The position numbers and the translations under genes are program-made. The notes below the pieces were generated by a model. The model searched no databases and was not told where the DNA came from. It worked only from the letters and a program-made list of their open reading frames with translations. Positions 1 through 10,869 of a DNA stretch of 64,000 nt are shown here, piece by piece; position 1 is the stretch's first letter, and each line of letters starts with the position of its first letter. Source of the stretch: Linnemannia schmuckeri (lineage: Eukaryota; Mortierellomycota; Mortierellomycetes; Mortierellales; Mortierellaceae); assembly GCA_029449235.1 (NCBI GenBank), contig JANATG010000016.1:434001-498000 (forward strand). Direction: 5' to 3'.

Positions 1-525
1 CGTAGCAATGTTGAACGAGCTCGGGGTCCGGATTGCATGAACAAGGACACTATTGCCGCCACTATTGACGTATCCTAAGGTCTGTTCTTTGTAGGACGAT
101 GGCCAGTTGTAGTTCGAATGAATAGTAATATTCATCCAACCTCCTGGGCCTTTGAAGTTGAACTTGGAGTCCATCGTTGCAGTAGGATCGTAGCGGACAC
201 CGAAAGGAGTGCCAGAGGATAGTGATCCAGAGTACCGACCAAGGAGTGTAAAAACTCCTTGAGCATTGGTTGTGCAGGAGTACTCCGCTGCGTCATTCAC
301 GTCGTCGAAGTCTCCAGCCAGACTGCGACTGTCGATCCTGGAGACCACGGACCAGGTGAGCCTGTCTGGTGAGGCAGGGTTGGTGTTGGACTTGATAAGG
401 ATGGCCTCGTATACTTTCCTGTTGACGGGATAAACACTGTCATAGGATCTGTCGTAGGCGAAGGCATAAAAAGTTGTTGCGGCGGCGTCTGTGGTGACGC
501 ACTTTAATGCGCTAATAACGCCCAT
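1..525 (-). CDS. Hypothetical protein, 5' part, runs off the left edge
   Basis: A minus-strand reading frame opens at an ATG at 523-525 and stays open for 175 codons to base 1, so the 3' end lies outside the window. The protein begins MGVISALKCVTTDAAATTF and is rich in Tyr, Ser, Asn and Asp, with phrases such as YAFAYDRSYDSVYPVNRK and an evenly spaced Gly/Trp pattern. That style recalls lineage-specific beta-propeller-like proteins of Mortierella-type fungi, but I do not recognise a named family. No signal peptide is evident. Upstream (526-1076) is a purine-rich tract and a minisatellite. The long open frame with balanced codon use makes it a real gene; its function is unknown. Confidence 0.6.
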   Translation of the reverse strand, partial: MGVISALKCVTTDAAATTFYAFAYDRSYDSVYPVNRKVYEAILIKSNTNPASPDRLTWSVVSRIDSRSLAGDFDDVNDAAEYSCTTNAQGVFTLLGRYSGSLSSGTPFGVRYDPTATMDSKFNFKGPGGWMNITIHSNYNWPSSYKEQTLGYVNSGGNSVLVHAIRTPSSFNIAT

Positions 526-663
526 GTTAAAATAGTTTGGTTTGTTGAAGTGATTGTCAAGGAAAGGTGGAGTTGGTAGGAAATAGGGGGGGAAGAGGCA
601 GGGATGAAAGAAAACGTTGCGGTCAGAGGGTGGGAATGTGTGGAGGGTGAAAAGGAAAGGAGA

Positions 664-735
664 TGAGAGGGGACAGAGGGGAAAGAGGGGAAAGAGGGGG
701 AAAAGGGGAAAGAGGGGAAAGAGGGGAAGAGGTGA
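664..735. repeat. Purine tract of GGGAAAGAGG-like units
   Basis: About seven tandem near-copies of a 10-bp purine unit lie 140-210 bp upstream of the minus-strand gene at 1-525. They create long meaningless open frames on both strands. Confidence 0.85.
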
Positions 736-822
736 GGTTCTGTCTGTATGGTCAATTAAACAATTTTCGATTTTTGACTTGAGAGCCGACCACAATGACC
801 GTAAACAAACATGCACAAGCTT

Positions 823-967
823 GACAGACAAAACGAACAAGACAGACAAAAACGAACAAGACTGACAAAAACGAACAAGACAGACAAAAACGAACAAGAC
901 AGACAAAAACGAATAAGACAGATAAACACAAACACAAATGAGACAAACAAACACAAACAAGACAGAA
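823..967. repeat. 19-bp minisatellite
   Basis: Tandem units of the form GACAGACAAAAACGAACAA repeat about seven times, decaying toward the right end. The open frames here (751-1135) are by-products of the repeat. Confidence 0.9.
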
Positions 968-1076
968 AACACAAGAGATGGAGGTTAGCGTCGTTTTTAT
1001 TTTTAGTTTTTTTTTTTGTTTATATGCATGGGGTTCGCATTGGGTTTCTACATCGTTCGATTGCAGCAGGAGAGTA

Positions 1077-1160
1077 CAGTCGGGCCTCTCTAAGCTGATA
1101 CTTTCTAAGATAATAAACTCTCTAGGATGATACAAATCTTTGGTCCCAAGTTCAGACCCA
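1077..1160. repeat. Candidate pogo/Tc1-type terminal inverted repeat, solitary
   Basis: The sequence CAGTCGGGCCTCTCTAAGCT directly follows a TA dinucleotide (1075-1076). A CAGT start after TA fits the ends of pogo/Tigger-like elements. I found no matching inverted end or transposase nearby, so this is only a possible remnant. Confidence 0.3.
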
Positions 1161-1218
1161 TGGCTTAGTTAACAACTAGGGGGATGCCGCGGCTATTGAG
1201 ATTTTTGTTAGTAAAAGA

Positions 1219-1247
1219 TTAGCAAGTGCCCGGGGCTACGCCCCAGG
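1219..1247 (-). other. Helitron 3' terminus (hairpin plus CTAA)
   Basis: On the minus strand a GGGGC-GTA-GCCCC hairpin (with outer paired bases, 1229-1247) is followed after about seven bases by CTAA (1222-1219) and then a host T at 1218. A short GC-rich hairpin a few bases before CTRR, with insertion before T, is the defining Helitron 3' end. Confidence 0.75.
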
Positions 1248-1601
1248 AGCTGAGCCGTTACCTAGTTACCGAGTTTTGCTGTTTGAGGGCTGGAAATGTA
1301 GAAATGGTGCGTTTTTTCTGCATTCAAATCGCATGCGTTTTGACCACAAAAGAGGAAAAAATTTATTCGAAAAATGTGAGCCCACAAGGAAGGATGGTAT
1401 GAGCTGAGCGCAGTGACTGTTTGTTAACAAACGAACAAAAAAAAGGAGGCGCCATGTAGGTACCAGCTACGCAGGCCCCGAGGGTCTTTTTTATCAGACG
1501 ACAAAAAAAAGAATCAAGCAGTGCAGTCTTAAATAAAAACACACGTTTAATTACTTCTGCGGCACAGGATATTGTTTAAAGGACACTTGTAGACAACGTT
1601 T

Positions 1602-2735
1602 CTAATTCAAGGCCGGGATGGTGCCGTCGATGACAAGTGTCTTAAGATTTTTTCCGTCTGTGTATCGAGAGAGAGCGACATAAGGCTGACCGTGTGTGAA
1701 TACAGGAGTGAGAGATAGAGTCCGACATTTTTGAGAATTTACCCCTGGGACTTGTTGATCGTTATGGCAAATGCGGGCCTGGCCGGGAACTGTCGTCTCT
1801 TGAACATGAGTGGGAAGGACTTATGGTCTGTTGTCATAATCGGCTCTCGTGGGATGAAGACCAAGTCCGTAGCAAAAGGTCCTGTGAGGATTGTTGCCAT
1901 GATGTAGCGTGGCCTGAGGCAGCGGACGATCAAGCGAGTTCCATCGCAGTGTCCTTTTTTTGGTCCACGTTCCTGAGGAGAATGATGGGCATGCCAACTT
2001 TCAGCACCAGCTTGTAGGGAGGTAATCCAGTGGAGTCCAAAGAGCTGTGATACTCTGTGGGATGGTTGGCGACGCCGTTGGTATCTGAGTCTGGAATGGA
2101 GTCTTGGCCAGGATACTCTGTCGCCACACCAGGAAGTAAGGTAGTTTTGAGGTCGTCCATATGATTGACATCCTTGTTGAGTGTTGTCAAAATAACAGTA
2201 CGTTTGATATCCTGAGGCCCAACGTTGCCGTTGGAGATGTTGGGGTATATGGTGCGAATAAGTTGGATCTCGTGCTTGTTGTTGAGATTGGGTCCATGTG
2301 GCGTAAAAAGGCTATGGTCGAGTATCCTGATGTAGTCATCATAATCGTCAAATGCAAATGCTTTCTCCTTGCTTTCACTCACACGAAACAAAAAACATTG
2401 ACAAAAGAAAAAGTACCGTTCTTATCCCCCTTAACTCTCATGTTGCAAGTGGGCTTGAGTGTCTTGATCTTGGGCCAGATGGTGCCAGAGATCTTCAGAC
2501 ATGCGCTCTCGATTTGGGTTTGAGAACCGCCCACAACAACCGGCAACACCTGACGGAAGTCGCCACCGAACACGACAATCTTTCCGCCGAAAGGAATCAA
2601 GCGTCGCTCCATAATATGTCAAACGATCCGGACCACCAACTCAAAGACATGTCGATGCATCATAGGTGCCTCGTCCCAAATGATAAGATCAGCCGTATGG
2701 ATGACGGAACCGATTTGTTGCTCGCGGATGATACT
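1602..2735 (-). pseudogene. Helitron PIF1-like helicase fragment
   Basis: Reading the minus strand from about 2735, I see a Walker B-like segment (IIWDEAPMMHRHVFE), then FGGDFRQVLPVVV, NMRV, PPYKLVLKVGMPIILLRN, FAITINKSQG and a final degenerate YVALSR-like stretch ending in a stop at 1602-1604. These are the ordered motifs of the C-terminal half of Helitron PIF1-family helicases. The frame is broken by stops and several shifts (for example after VVRIV near 2620 and after INKSQG near 1740). The Walker A motif and everything upstream are missing, so the fragment cannot encode an active helicase. Confidence 0.85.
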
Positions 2736-2974
2736 GTAATAGTCTATTTAGCCAATTTGATTTTTTCTCCTTATATGTGCGAGATGTTTCATTGGTTCAC
2801 GTACAGGACAAGGAGGGACATAGAGAGTCACCTGGTCAATGGTTTGAATTCGCTAAATTCAGGTCAAAGGTAGAGACCTTTTTTTTCTTCATGCAGCCAT
2901 GCTCTACATTTCTTGCCATTCATTCTCTTGCATTCCCCTTAACTTCTCGACCCTCATCTCACGCCTTCTTCACC

Positions 2975-5900
2975 ATGCGTACCAGGTCCTCTCCCTCCAG
3001 TGCTGGGCCTCCCGCCCAACAAACCAGACAAGCCATGAGAGAAAAGCGCAAACTACTGGGTGCGGTTCCCATGTTTTCTCTGAAAGAAGGACGAACAGGA
3101 TATGCCAAGAGAGCAAGGACGGAGAAGAATACCTCAAACGCTGAGAGGATGTCCACCATCGCTATAGCATTAGACACCGCGCCGTTGCCTACAAACTCTA
3201 CGGAGCCACCTGGGCATACAGCAGTAGCAACGTCCAAAGCAGCAACATCCAAAGCAGCAACATCCAAAGCAGCATCATCCAAAGCAGCAACATCCAAAGC
3301 AGCATCATCCAAAGCAGCAACATCCAAAGCAGCATCATCCAAAGCAGCAACATCCAAAGCAGCATCATCCAAAGCAGCAACATCCAAAGCAGCATCATCC
3401 AAAGCAGCAACATCCAAAGCAGCATCATCCAAAGCAGCAACATCCAAAGCAGCAACATCCAAAGCAGCATCGATTAAAGCAGCAACATCCAAAGCAGCAT
3501 CGATTAAAGCAGCAACATCCAAAGCAGCATCGATTAAAGCAGCAACATCCAAAGCAGCATCGATTAAAGCAGCATCAACAGCATCAACAGCATCAACAGC
3601 AGCAGTAGCAACAACAAAGACTAGGCAACGAAAACCAAGATCCACAACAGCAGTCGACACTTCCCTCATCCCCCCAGCTGATGTCATTGAAGACATGGAT
3701 GTTGTTAAGGCTCGGAAACAGTCTGCCAACTCTGTCTTGATGGGTCTCTTGGAGAAGGAGAACCCCTCCAAAACGTTACAGCATTATAAGACCTATATGA
3801 GGCTCTGGAAGGTGAGTTTACAATAACAATAGCAAGCGACTCTTTATTCACTGCGTCATCTGCAATGGAATTATTAAATATAATATTTTTTTTTCTCTCA
3901 GGACTACTGCGATCTAGTCTACAACAGCGACAGTATCGCGAACGCTAGTAAGATGCTAGGCTTCTTTACATCCGTCGTGTTTAAGAGGATTGTCAAGAAG
4001 TATATCGATCCTAATGCTGGCTTTAGTGGAGTGATGGGAATGAAGCCTAATGAGATGAAGGGAAAGTTGACACGCCAGCAACAGTGGCACCCCGGAAAAT
4101 GGACACCGGTTGAGTCGCGAGGAGAGGATCCACTTGCATCTGTCTTGAGGGATATGGAAGCTCGCGAGCAGAAAGAGAATGACAGACTTGCCAAGGATTG
4201 TCAAGCGGAGGATAAAGATGATGAGAGGGATGAGGATGATGATGTTGGGCACAGCGGCAGTGGCGAAAATCCAGACAGCGACAACGATGAGGATGTGGAT
4301 GTCGATGAGGCAGATCAGGCGGTGGCAGAAGAGGAAGGCGCACAAATCAGCAAGGATCTGAGGGGGTTTATGATCGCTTCAGTGGAGGAAAAAAACAGAG
4401 GTAAATAATTACTTTGGACATTTTGCTGACTCCTTTGCACACAGATACTTTCTCTCGCATTCATGTCGAGATACTAATACTATATTTTAAACGATTGCGT
4501 CGTATTCTGTAGTTGTCCAAGAGGCTCAGACAGATGTCGATGGTCGCAAGTTCATCTGGGTCCCGGTCTCGTATGAGACCGTAGACAGTGCCCGCAAGTC
4601 CTTGATATATTTGTGGAGACACCAGACACAACGGACAGCAGCCTGCCCCAACCCAGCATCGAATCCCCGCCAAGACGCACCACTCAGGGACGCCATTGAT
4701 CAGTATGAGGTGTCACTTGTGTACGACCAGTCATTCATCGGCTCAACCTGCTCGGACTCTTGCTCTGTTAGGGATCCTTACACAGAGAAGGAATTTATTC
4801 GAATGATCACTCACACCTGGTGCCAGCGGCCAATGCGACAACTAAAAGGCAAGCGACTCTACCAATCTGCAGGACGCTATAGGCACATTCGAGAGCAACT
4901 TTGTCTTTTAGCACGGCACCACATGCTATTACGAGATGAAGATGCTCGTAACTTGAATCTGTCTGATATTTTTAGCATACAGACACGCCATTCTGCTACG
5001 GGCTCGGCTATAGCTACCGGCCTCACGTTCTGTCTTTCTCGAGGAAAAACGAACAGGAAGGGCGTAAAGTTGTACGCAACTGCCTTTCGTCACAGGAGAT
5101 TCTACAGATGCACAGTTGGAGCGTTTGCTTTCTACATGCTTGAGAGATTCATGGTAAGATTACTGAATAATTTCCGTTGCCTATTAATATGTCGCATTTC
5201 CATCTTACCAATATTGTTTCTAAATAAATATCTTCTGCCGTGATAGGTCGAGAATGAGCCTATTCCTGACTTCTCGAAGCCAGACAGCTGGTATAATATA
5301 AAGCTCCTTGTATCCGGCAATGATCCAGCCCAGCGCGTCAAAAGTCGTACTAAAGAATTGAACGGCAAGACTCAGATCGACTCCACAGCGGCTGTTATGC
5401 GCACTTGTGAGGTATACTCCTCCAAGGTGACCCACTCTGGTCGACATGCGGGAACATCGGAAGCCTATCGTCTCAACTTGAGCCTGGATCACATTCGCCA
5501 CCTTGGACGTTGGGTAATGGGACAGATGGAGTCTTTTTATGCCCCAAGAATCCGATCATTGGAGCATTTTATATGGCACACTTCAACAAGCCCAAAGAGC
5601 CTTACCTGATTGAACGGGATCTTGTCACACCACCATTGGAGCTCCAGCGCCTGATCTTCCCATGGATCGAACACTCCTTCGATCAAGACGACCCAGGAAA
5701 AACTCCTTCATGGATTATCGAATGTGACCAAGAGATGCAAGGAGTCGACTAAAGTGTTATCACGGATGACGATATCCATTGGGAATCTCGCTTTCAACAT
5801 TCAACAGCACAAGACGCGAAAAATAGGCCTGATTGGACCGTCAACAGACTTACCAGCAGCGCTCAAGTCGATCGCATAGCTTTTTTAAAGTTGTTGGTTC

Positions 5901-7024
5901 GGATGCGACGAGTTATTCTTCAGGACGCGGTTCTTTACCTTACGCCTGACACCAAAGGAAGGACTTTAGGCAATAGCCTGTTCACCTCGCTATCCCACAT
6001 TTTCGACAGCGCGCTATTTATGGCTTTCAAGAGCGAGCTCCTTCAAGCGATTGCATTACACCGACAAACCTCGACCGTCATCAACCCATCCGTGTCCGTG
6101 GACAAGCAGGATGTGAGCAACGCCATGAACGCTATCAGCAATCAGGTCTCCCAAGTCCAGATCGCCGTCGCACAAGTTCACGAAACCCTAGAAACACGCA
6201 TGGACCGAATATCTCAAGAAGTTCAAAAGTCTACGACTACAGTCCAGCCACCCACATTCGGACACCCGCAATACTCTCCATGGCACCCATACTCATGCGC
6301 ACCATATCCTGTCCCGCCCAGTCTTTACCCGTCGCCGTATCTTCATCCGTCGTATCTTCACTTGTCGTTCTATCCTCATCCGTCATACCTTCATCCGTCA
6401 TACCTCCATCCGTTGTCGTATCCTTACCCGTCGTCGTATCCTCTCCCGTCGCATCCTTGGGCGCTTGGTCAACAATCCAACGTACCATATCACGGCTCAC
6501 ATCCTAGTCCTCATTATCAGCCAATATCATCCCAGCCAACACAGCGAGTACAACCTCCATTGTTTGATATGTCGCCTAGCCTCCCAAACCCGCCTGGCCT
6601 TCCGGTCCAAGCATCAGCGCAGGAACCACTATCAAGTGTGACCACTTCTCCTCCTCATTCTCCACATCCTCCTCTTCCACAAGACCCGCTCTCCTTGGCG
6701 TCTCTTTATCATCCACAAGATATTCGGCCCATCAGCATAGGGTACAAAATGCTTCCTGATAGAGGAGCGTTGACGGTACGCGCTGCGTGGGATGAGTTTC
6801 ACGGCCCTCTCTCTCATCCAAAGAGTCAGGGCTGTCTTTCAAATGATCTGAGGACAAAGAAAGCCTATAGTCGCCGACGCGAGTTTGTATTGTTGGTACA
6901 AGAAGCAGCAGAAAGAGAAAAACGCCTAGTGGAAGTTTTTGTCGACGAATGGACAGAAAGGTTTAGAGGACAGAGCATTAACTCCATTCGCGAGGAATTG
7001 AAGACCCAGCAGAAAACAATGTAG
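2975..7024 (+). pseudogene. Crypton tyrosine recombinase with GCR1_C-like C-terminus (broken)
   Basis: The gene has four exons: 2975-3811, 3902-4400, 4513-5153 and 5247-7024, with GT-AG introns of 90, 112 and 93 bp. The ATG at 2975 has a good CACCATGC context. The order is: a basic N-terminus, a Ser-Lys-Ala-Ala repeat, an acidic linker, a tyrosine-recombinase core, a Tyr-His-Pro-Ser-rich stretch, and a GCR1_C-like DNA-binding end (TVRAAWDEFHGPL through RRREFVLL). Core residues visible are the first Arg (LLRDEDARNL), HSGR, the Trp in IRHLGRW and the nucleophile Tyr in MESFYAP. This combination defines fungal Cryptons. One base is missing in the C-run at 5542-5545, just after the catalytic Tyr, and an in-frame TAA sits at 5750-5752. 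Undamaged, the protein would be about 1,250 residues. Copy C carries both lesions too. Confidence 0.85.
3229..3590 (+). repeat. Coding 15-bp repeat in Crypton exon 1
   Basis: About 23 tandem pentapeptides of the type TSKAA, alternating with SSKAA in the first part and SIKAA in the last part, give 15-bp units in a 30-bp higher-order pattern. The repeat stays in frame, so the number of units can change without breaking the protein. Copy C lacks this exon. Confidence 0.95.
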
Positions 7025-7406
7025 AATACTGAACCCATGGCTGCCAGGGTGGACTACAATAAATATCAATTCTCAAAAGCAATGCAAGGCGCAGCGCAAT
7101 TGTAAGGCATGGAACACATGTAAGGAAAGATAGAAGTAAGAAGGATGCATGATGTATAAGAGCATCAATTACGACGAAGAAACACTAATTCGATAGCACA
7201 AAGTAATATGCCTCTTCAACGCAAATCCACACCCGTTTACGCCATAGGACATATAGCATTCAGCTCAACATTACTTGATTTCGCTAAAGAAAACTTTTTT
7301 TCATTGTTACACAAAAGGACACAAAAGGAAATTGGTGTGACATGGGAGGGACATGGGAAGGACATGGGAGGGACATGGGAAGGACATGGGAGGGACACGA
7401 TTTAAG
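7025..7406. other. Crypton 3' flank with an 11-bp repeat
   Basis: No gene is seen. 7338-7395 holds about five tandem copies of a GACATGGGA(A/G)G unit. The true Crypton end must lie here or upstream, because the solo LTR at 7411 interrupts the sequence, but I cannot define it. Confidence 0.5.
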
Positions 7407-7410
7407 ATTC

Positions 7411-7746
7411 TGTTACAAATTTGGTGGCACCCTCCAGAATGATGACGTCATAGTAGTGTAGCCGATCGTTCTTCTAGAGTAGTATTTATGTGGGGTAGAA
7501 GCTGTTCGTTGTTCTTTGTCTCCTTTACTGTATAGACACTGGACTAACGGATAGCATCTGCATCGCATAGGTAACAAACCCTTCATAAGAGATAACAATA
7601 ATACATGGTCTCCTTTACTGTATAGACACTGGACTAACGGATAGCATCTGCATCGCATAGAGTCCAGTTTTGTAGAACCGATTGTGGAACTGACAGCGTT
7701 CCTATAATTCTGCCGCGAGCCCTCCCACGTGAAACACCGTGAAACA
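7411..7746 (+). mobile_element. Solo LTR, family 1, with ATTC target duplication
   Basis: A 336-bp block starts TGTTACAAATTTGG and ends GAAACA (TG...CA), with ATTC on both sides (7407-7410 and 7747-7750). There is no internal coding region. It contains a direct duplication of a block that includes CTCCTTTACTGTATAGACAC (about 7530 and 7610). A second copy of the family lies inverted at 16837-17164. The 4-bp duplication and TG...CA ends fit an LTR retrotransposon reduced to one LTR. Confidence 0.8.
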
Positions 7747-7750
7747 ATTC

Positions 7751-8354
7751 GATAAATATACTGTCAAAACCCTTAAGCGAGTGTAAGACTTAGCCCTGCG
7801 CAGCCCAACTTCAATTACGCGCCTAAGCATAGTTCACATGCAGGTACAGAAAAAATGAAGAAATGTTTTGGACGATTTGAGGATTTATTATTTCTTTTCT
7901 ATATCGATGGAGCCAGCAGCTATGCCTTTGACAAGGACATGAGCAGACCGAACAATGAACAATAAAATGAGCAAAGTATTGCATAATTCCTTTGTAGCAT
8001 TCCTTGTGTTCCATGGTGCTCTGCTTTGCCATGTGTGCTCTCAAATGTGAGCAAGAGTGAGAGTGTCGTCTCCTCCCTCTTTTTCTTTCTTCCCTTCCCT
8101 TTCATCATCTCTTCTTTTTCCTTCTGTTCTCTCTGATGCAAGGGAACGCCCTCTTGCATACAAAAAAAAAAAAAGAAAAAAATGGCTTGCATGATTCTTC
8201 ATTGTGTTTGATGGATATGTGCGCTAAAGCAAAGTGCCAAACCTCCACCCCATTACCTCTGGCTGTCCATTGACATTTTGATTCGCTTTATTGAATCAAC
8301 CTCCTTACCAGTAATTTGACGTTTTACCGTCTAAACAGATTTATTTTATTTCGT
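7751..8354. other. Intergenic, pyrimidine-rich, no gene seen
   Basis: The stretch contains a C/T-rich tract (8060-8150) and an A-run (8161-8180) that together give a spurious minus-strand frame. I see no convincing gene. Confidence 0.5.
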
Positions 8355-9529
8355 TCACAAGCTCATAAAGAACTGAATGACGCTGACAAGTGCAAAGATG
8401 AGGGAGGTAACCGCTATCCAAATGTTTGCGGGCGACGTCGATGACTGATATTTGAAGTAGCGTACAAAGCCCTTCAACAAATTATTGTAGTCCTTGGTGA
8501 TACTCTCCATCGCTAGAAACGCGGTTCTCTCACACGTGGCGCAAGATACCAAGTAATCCTTTTGATGGGCCTCCGCGAATACGTTCCATGATATACCAGA
8601 GAACCAGCCAATGTCGTGTGCCAACTTAACATCCTTCTCAGACATCATCATCGAAGCTAACAGCTGGTAAATGCTTCGCGATGCATCGCACTTGAAGTGC
8701 TTGATAAGGTACTTGAGCACTTGAATGTCGTAGAGCGTTAACGTCCTCAACTTGATCGTGGCACCGTCGTATGTAACGAAGTTGTCATAGCGGCGGGATG
8801 TCTTGATGTCGAACTTGTGGTGGAACAAATCAGACAGTGGGAAAAAGCGAATATAGTAACAGTGGGTACGATCGTCTTGCACACAAACCGAACGGGACGC
8901 TGGCTGCATGCTGGCTGCATGCTGGAAATGTTCAAAGCGACGGCTAGCATATCCTTTGGGTCCTTCGTTTGGAAGTACTCCGGAAATAATGTCGGATCAA
9001 ATGGACTATAGATGCTAGCGATATCTCGACATAGGTCCCACATCCTGTATCAAGGATGGAGCGGGTTGCATGCGGCCATGACATTTTTCACTATCTTCTT
9101 CAAGTCGTCCTTTGGTATGTCGCTCAGCCGAGCGTATTGGTCGATATGTTTCTTGGAATATAAGGTGTTCCTAAATATCTGCTCCATGATGACCGACCCT
9201 GGAAACGTCGAAGTGAAGGTCAAAATTTGGTCGCGCAGGAATGTTGTTATGGTTTGGTCGCCGGGACAGACTTGTGCGAGTATGTTCTGCGGATCATCCT
9301 CGACCACCCATTTGGTGGGCGTCGATCCCTCGAACTTGAAATCCCAGATGTTGGTTTTTAACAGATGGACCTTCGACTTGTCGTCCTTTTTGAGCGCCTT
9401 TATAATTGACTTGACAACATCATCATTCATCTTCTCTTGGGCGTTGGAGTCATCGGAGGCGTTGGGTTCATCCAGATAAAGGCTCAGATCAATGCACAAA
9501 GGTCCAGTCATTGTTGGGTGAAAAGGCAT
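8355..9529 (-). pseudogene. DUF247-like protein with C-terminal membrane anchor (broken)
   Basis: Two minus-strand frames, 9529-9050 and 8909-8355, are pieces of one gene of about 390 codons. The first ends at a TGA at 9050-9052, but the same frame continues (WDLCRDIASIYSPFDPTLFP). It is then shifted by a perfect 11-bp tandem duplication at about 8900-8921; counting that unit once makes the frames continuous. The second half has a FKYQSS linker followed by a hydrophobic C-terminal segment (IWIAVTSLIFALVSVIQFFM), likely a membrane anchor. The pattern of a KLRTLTLYDIQVLKYLIKHF block, a YQLLASMMMSEKDVKLAHDIG block and a C-terminal anchor resembles PF03140 (DUF247). That assignment is a guess from pattern. 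Copies B and C carry the same lesions, and B is also cut at its 3' end. Confidence 0.55.
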
Positions 9530-9851
9530 GAAGGAAAAAATTCTCGAAGATACCCCTTTGATAACGATGGTGCACAGATCCCGGGTGACTGCAATTTACA
9601 ACTTCACCAATGTTCCAGACGTGCATGTTTGCATGCGTGCCTCATGTTTGTGATGACCTTTTCCTGTGCTACAAAGTGGTTATGGAACAATGGACGCATA
9701 AATTACGTCACTGAATTGAGTAATAGGAATTAACTGCTATAGCTGTTCTTTTCGATTGACTTCTATCCATTCCTCATTCGTCGCCTTTTGCTTGACCCCC
9801 TCTGCCTACCAGACCCCTAGGCCGCGGTTTGAAACTGCACTTTCTCTGCAT

Positions 9852-10067
9852 TCAGGGATAGTTGCCGTCAGTGTCCTTGGACTGGAGGTAAAGTGGTCGC
9901 TGTAAATCGAGCAGGTGCCTTCGGATGTCATTGCAGATGTTGTGGCCAGCCATGATGTTGCGGTGCATGTACTTTTGACATTTTGTACAATAAATTCGAC
10001 AGAGGTCAACTTGGCCAACAAACTGGTAACAAAATGGGCATTTCTTCAACCACTCATTTAGTGGCAA
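9852..10067 (-). pseudogene. Fanzor/TnpB-like C-terminal zinc-ribbon fragment
   Basis: This 71-codon minus-strand frame has no ATG; an upstream frame runs into the 28S-derived repeat at 10104. It shows CPFC, then YCTKCQKYMHR, then AGHNICNDI. A C-x2-C / C-x2-C ribbon followed by HRx-x-M-A-x-x-N-I fits the OrfB zinc ribbon and RuvC-III region at the end of TnpB and eukaryotic Fanzor nucleases. The position where the family has the catalytic Asp (R-D-x-x-A) is Asn here (HRNIMAGHN). Upstream nuclease motifs are absent. I read it as the tail of a lost Fanzor gene cut by a retroposon. A different small zinc protein is possible. Confidence 0.5.
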
Positions 10068-10103
10068 AAAAAAGAGGTATTTGACTACCCCCTAAGTATA
10101 TTC

Positions 10104-10219
10104 TCAAGTGAACAAAGCATCGACAACGCAACCTTGAAGTTTATAGAAGCAAGGATTGAAACAGCCGACATCGAAGGTTCAAAAAGCAACGTTGGTATGA
10201 ACGCTTGGATGCCACAATG
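10104..10219 (-). repeat. 28S-derived short retroposon (copy 1)
   Basis: Minus strand: a 28S-like head (TTGTGGCATCCAAGCGTTCA, then TTGCTTTTTGAACCTTCGATGT) is followed by a body (TTTCAATCCTTGCTTC, then TCGATGCTTTGTTCACTTGA). The head matches conserved 28S rRNA sequence; the body is shared with copies at 15234, 25631 and 40959. Confidence 0.8.
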
Positions 10220-10869
10220 TAATAGCAGCAGAGCGAGGGAATGTGAACACGGAAATGGAACGAGACAAGAACAAGGGAAAGGACCAGAGAGTACAGGAAC
10301 AAGGAGGAACGGCAAGAAACGGATAGTGCTTATTGTACAGTACAGAGAGGTAGGGTATTTATACTAGTGTACAGGGGCGCAATGATGGAGGCGTAGGAAT
10401 GATGGCAACGCGTGATGGTGGTGGCAACACAGGGAGTGGTGGCAATACAAGGGATGGTGGCAATGCATGAGAATGGTGGCAATATAGGAGACAGTCTATG
10501 ATACTGTCACACACAATCCATACCTAATGCAGATAGAAGCCACGCCAATAAGTCATGAACTCATATATTTTCGGGTTTTAGAATACAACTAAACTGGTTT
10601 TTTTGAAGGGCTATTCATCCAGCTCGCCAACGAGAAGGTTTGGGAAGTTTGATTGGCACAGGGAGTAGAAAGAGTATTTTTCGCACTGGAGACGCTAATT
10701 ACAACCAATTTAAACTCACTTTTTTTAAAAATATATGAGTCTATGACTTACAGGCGCGACCTCTAATAGCAAATGGTTATGTAGAAGCCATAACAGATGA
10801 GTTTTCTCTTTAGAGCATATGTGACATGTCAGCGGATAGTATGACCTAAGAGTTAACCATTACACGAGA
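10220..10869. other. Intergenic with GGTGGCAA repeats and an imperfect inverted repeat
   Basis: 10410-10495 holds several GGTGGCAA-containing units. 10536-10775 is an imperfect inverted repeat (TAAGTCATGAACTCATATAT against ATATATGAGTCTATGACTTA), probably an old MITE. No gene is seen. Confidence 0.5.

Larger units (their letters stand above)
1219..2735 (-). mobile_element. 5'-truncated Helitron relic
   Basis: A decayed Helitron helicase C-terminal half lies on the minus strand (about 2735 to 1602) and is followed by a Helitron-type 3' terminus ending at 1219. Rep and the helicase Walker A region are absent. The homology stops near 2735, just upstream of the Crypton gene, so the Crypton may have inserted here or arrived with a rearrangement. 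The family matches the larger Helitron at 19626-25247 by motif order, but this copy is much more diverged. Confidence 0.75.

Noticed and set aside
504..1135. Several open frames on both strands
   Set aside because: Products are simple repeats from the purine tract and 19-bp minisatellite.
2959..3771. Long minus-strand frame of Asp-Val-Ala-Ala-Leu repeats
   Set aside because: It is the opposite strand of the Crypton coding repeat.
3956..4345. Minus-strand frames with His/Pro or Ile/Leu-rich products
   Set aside because: They oppose the acidic linker of the Crypton exon 2.
7413..7658. Minus-strand frame with an internally repeated peptide
   Set aside because: It lies entirely in the solo LTR and its duplication.
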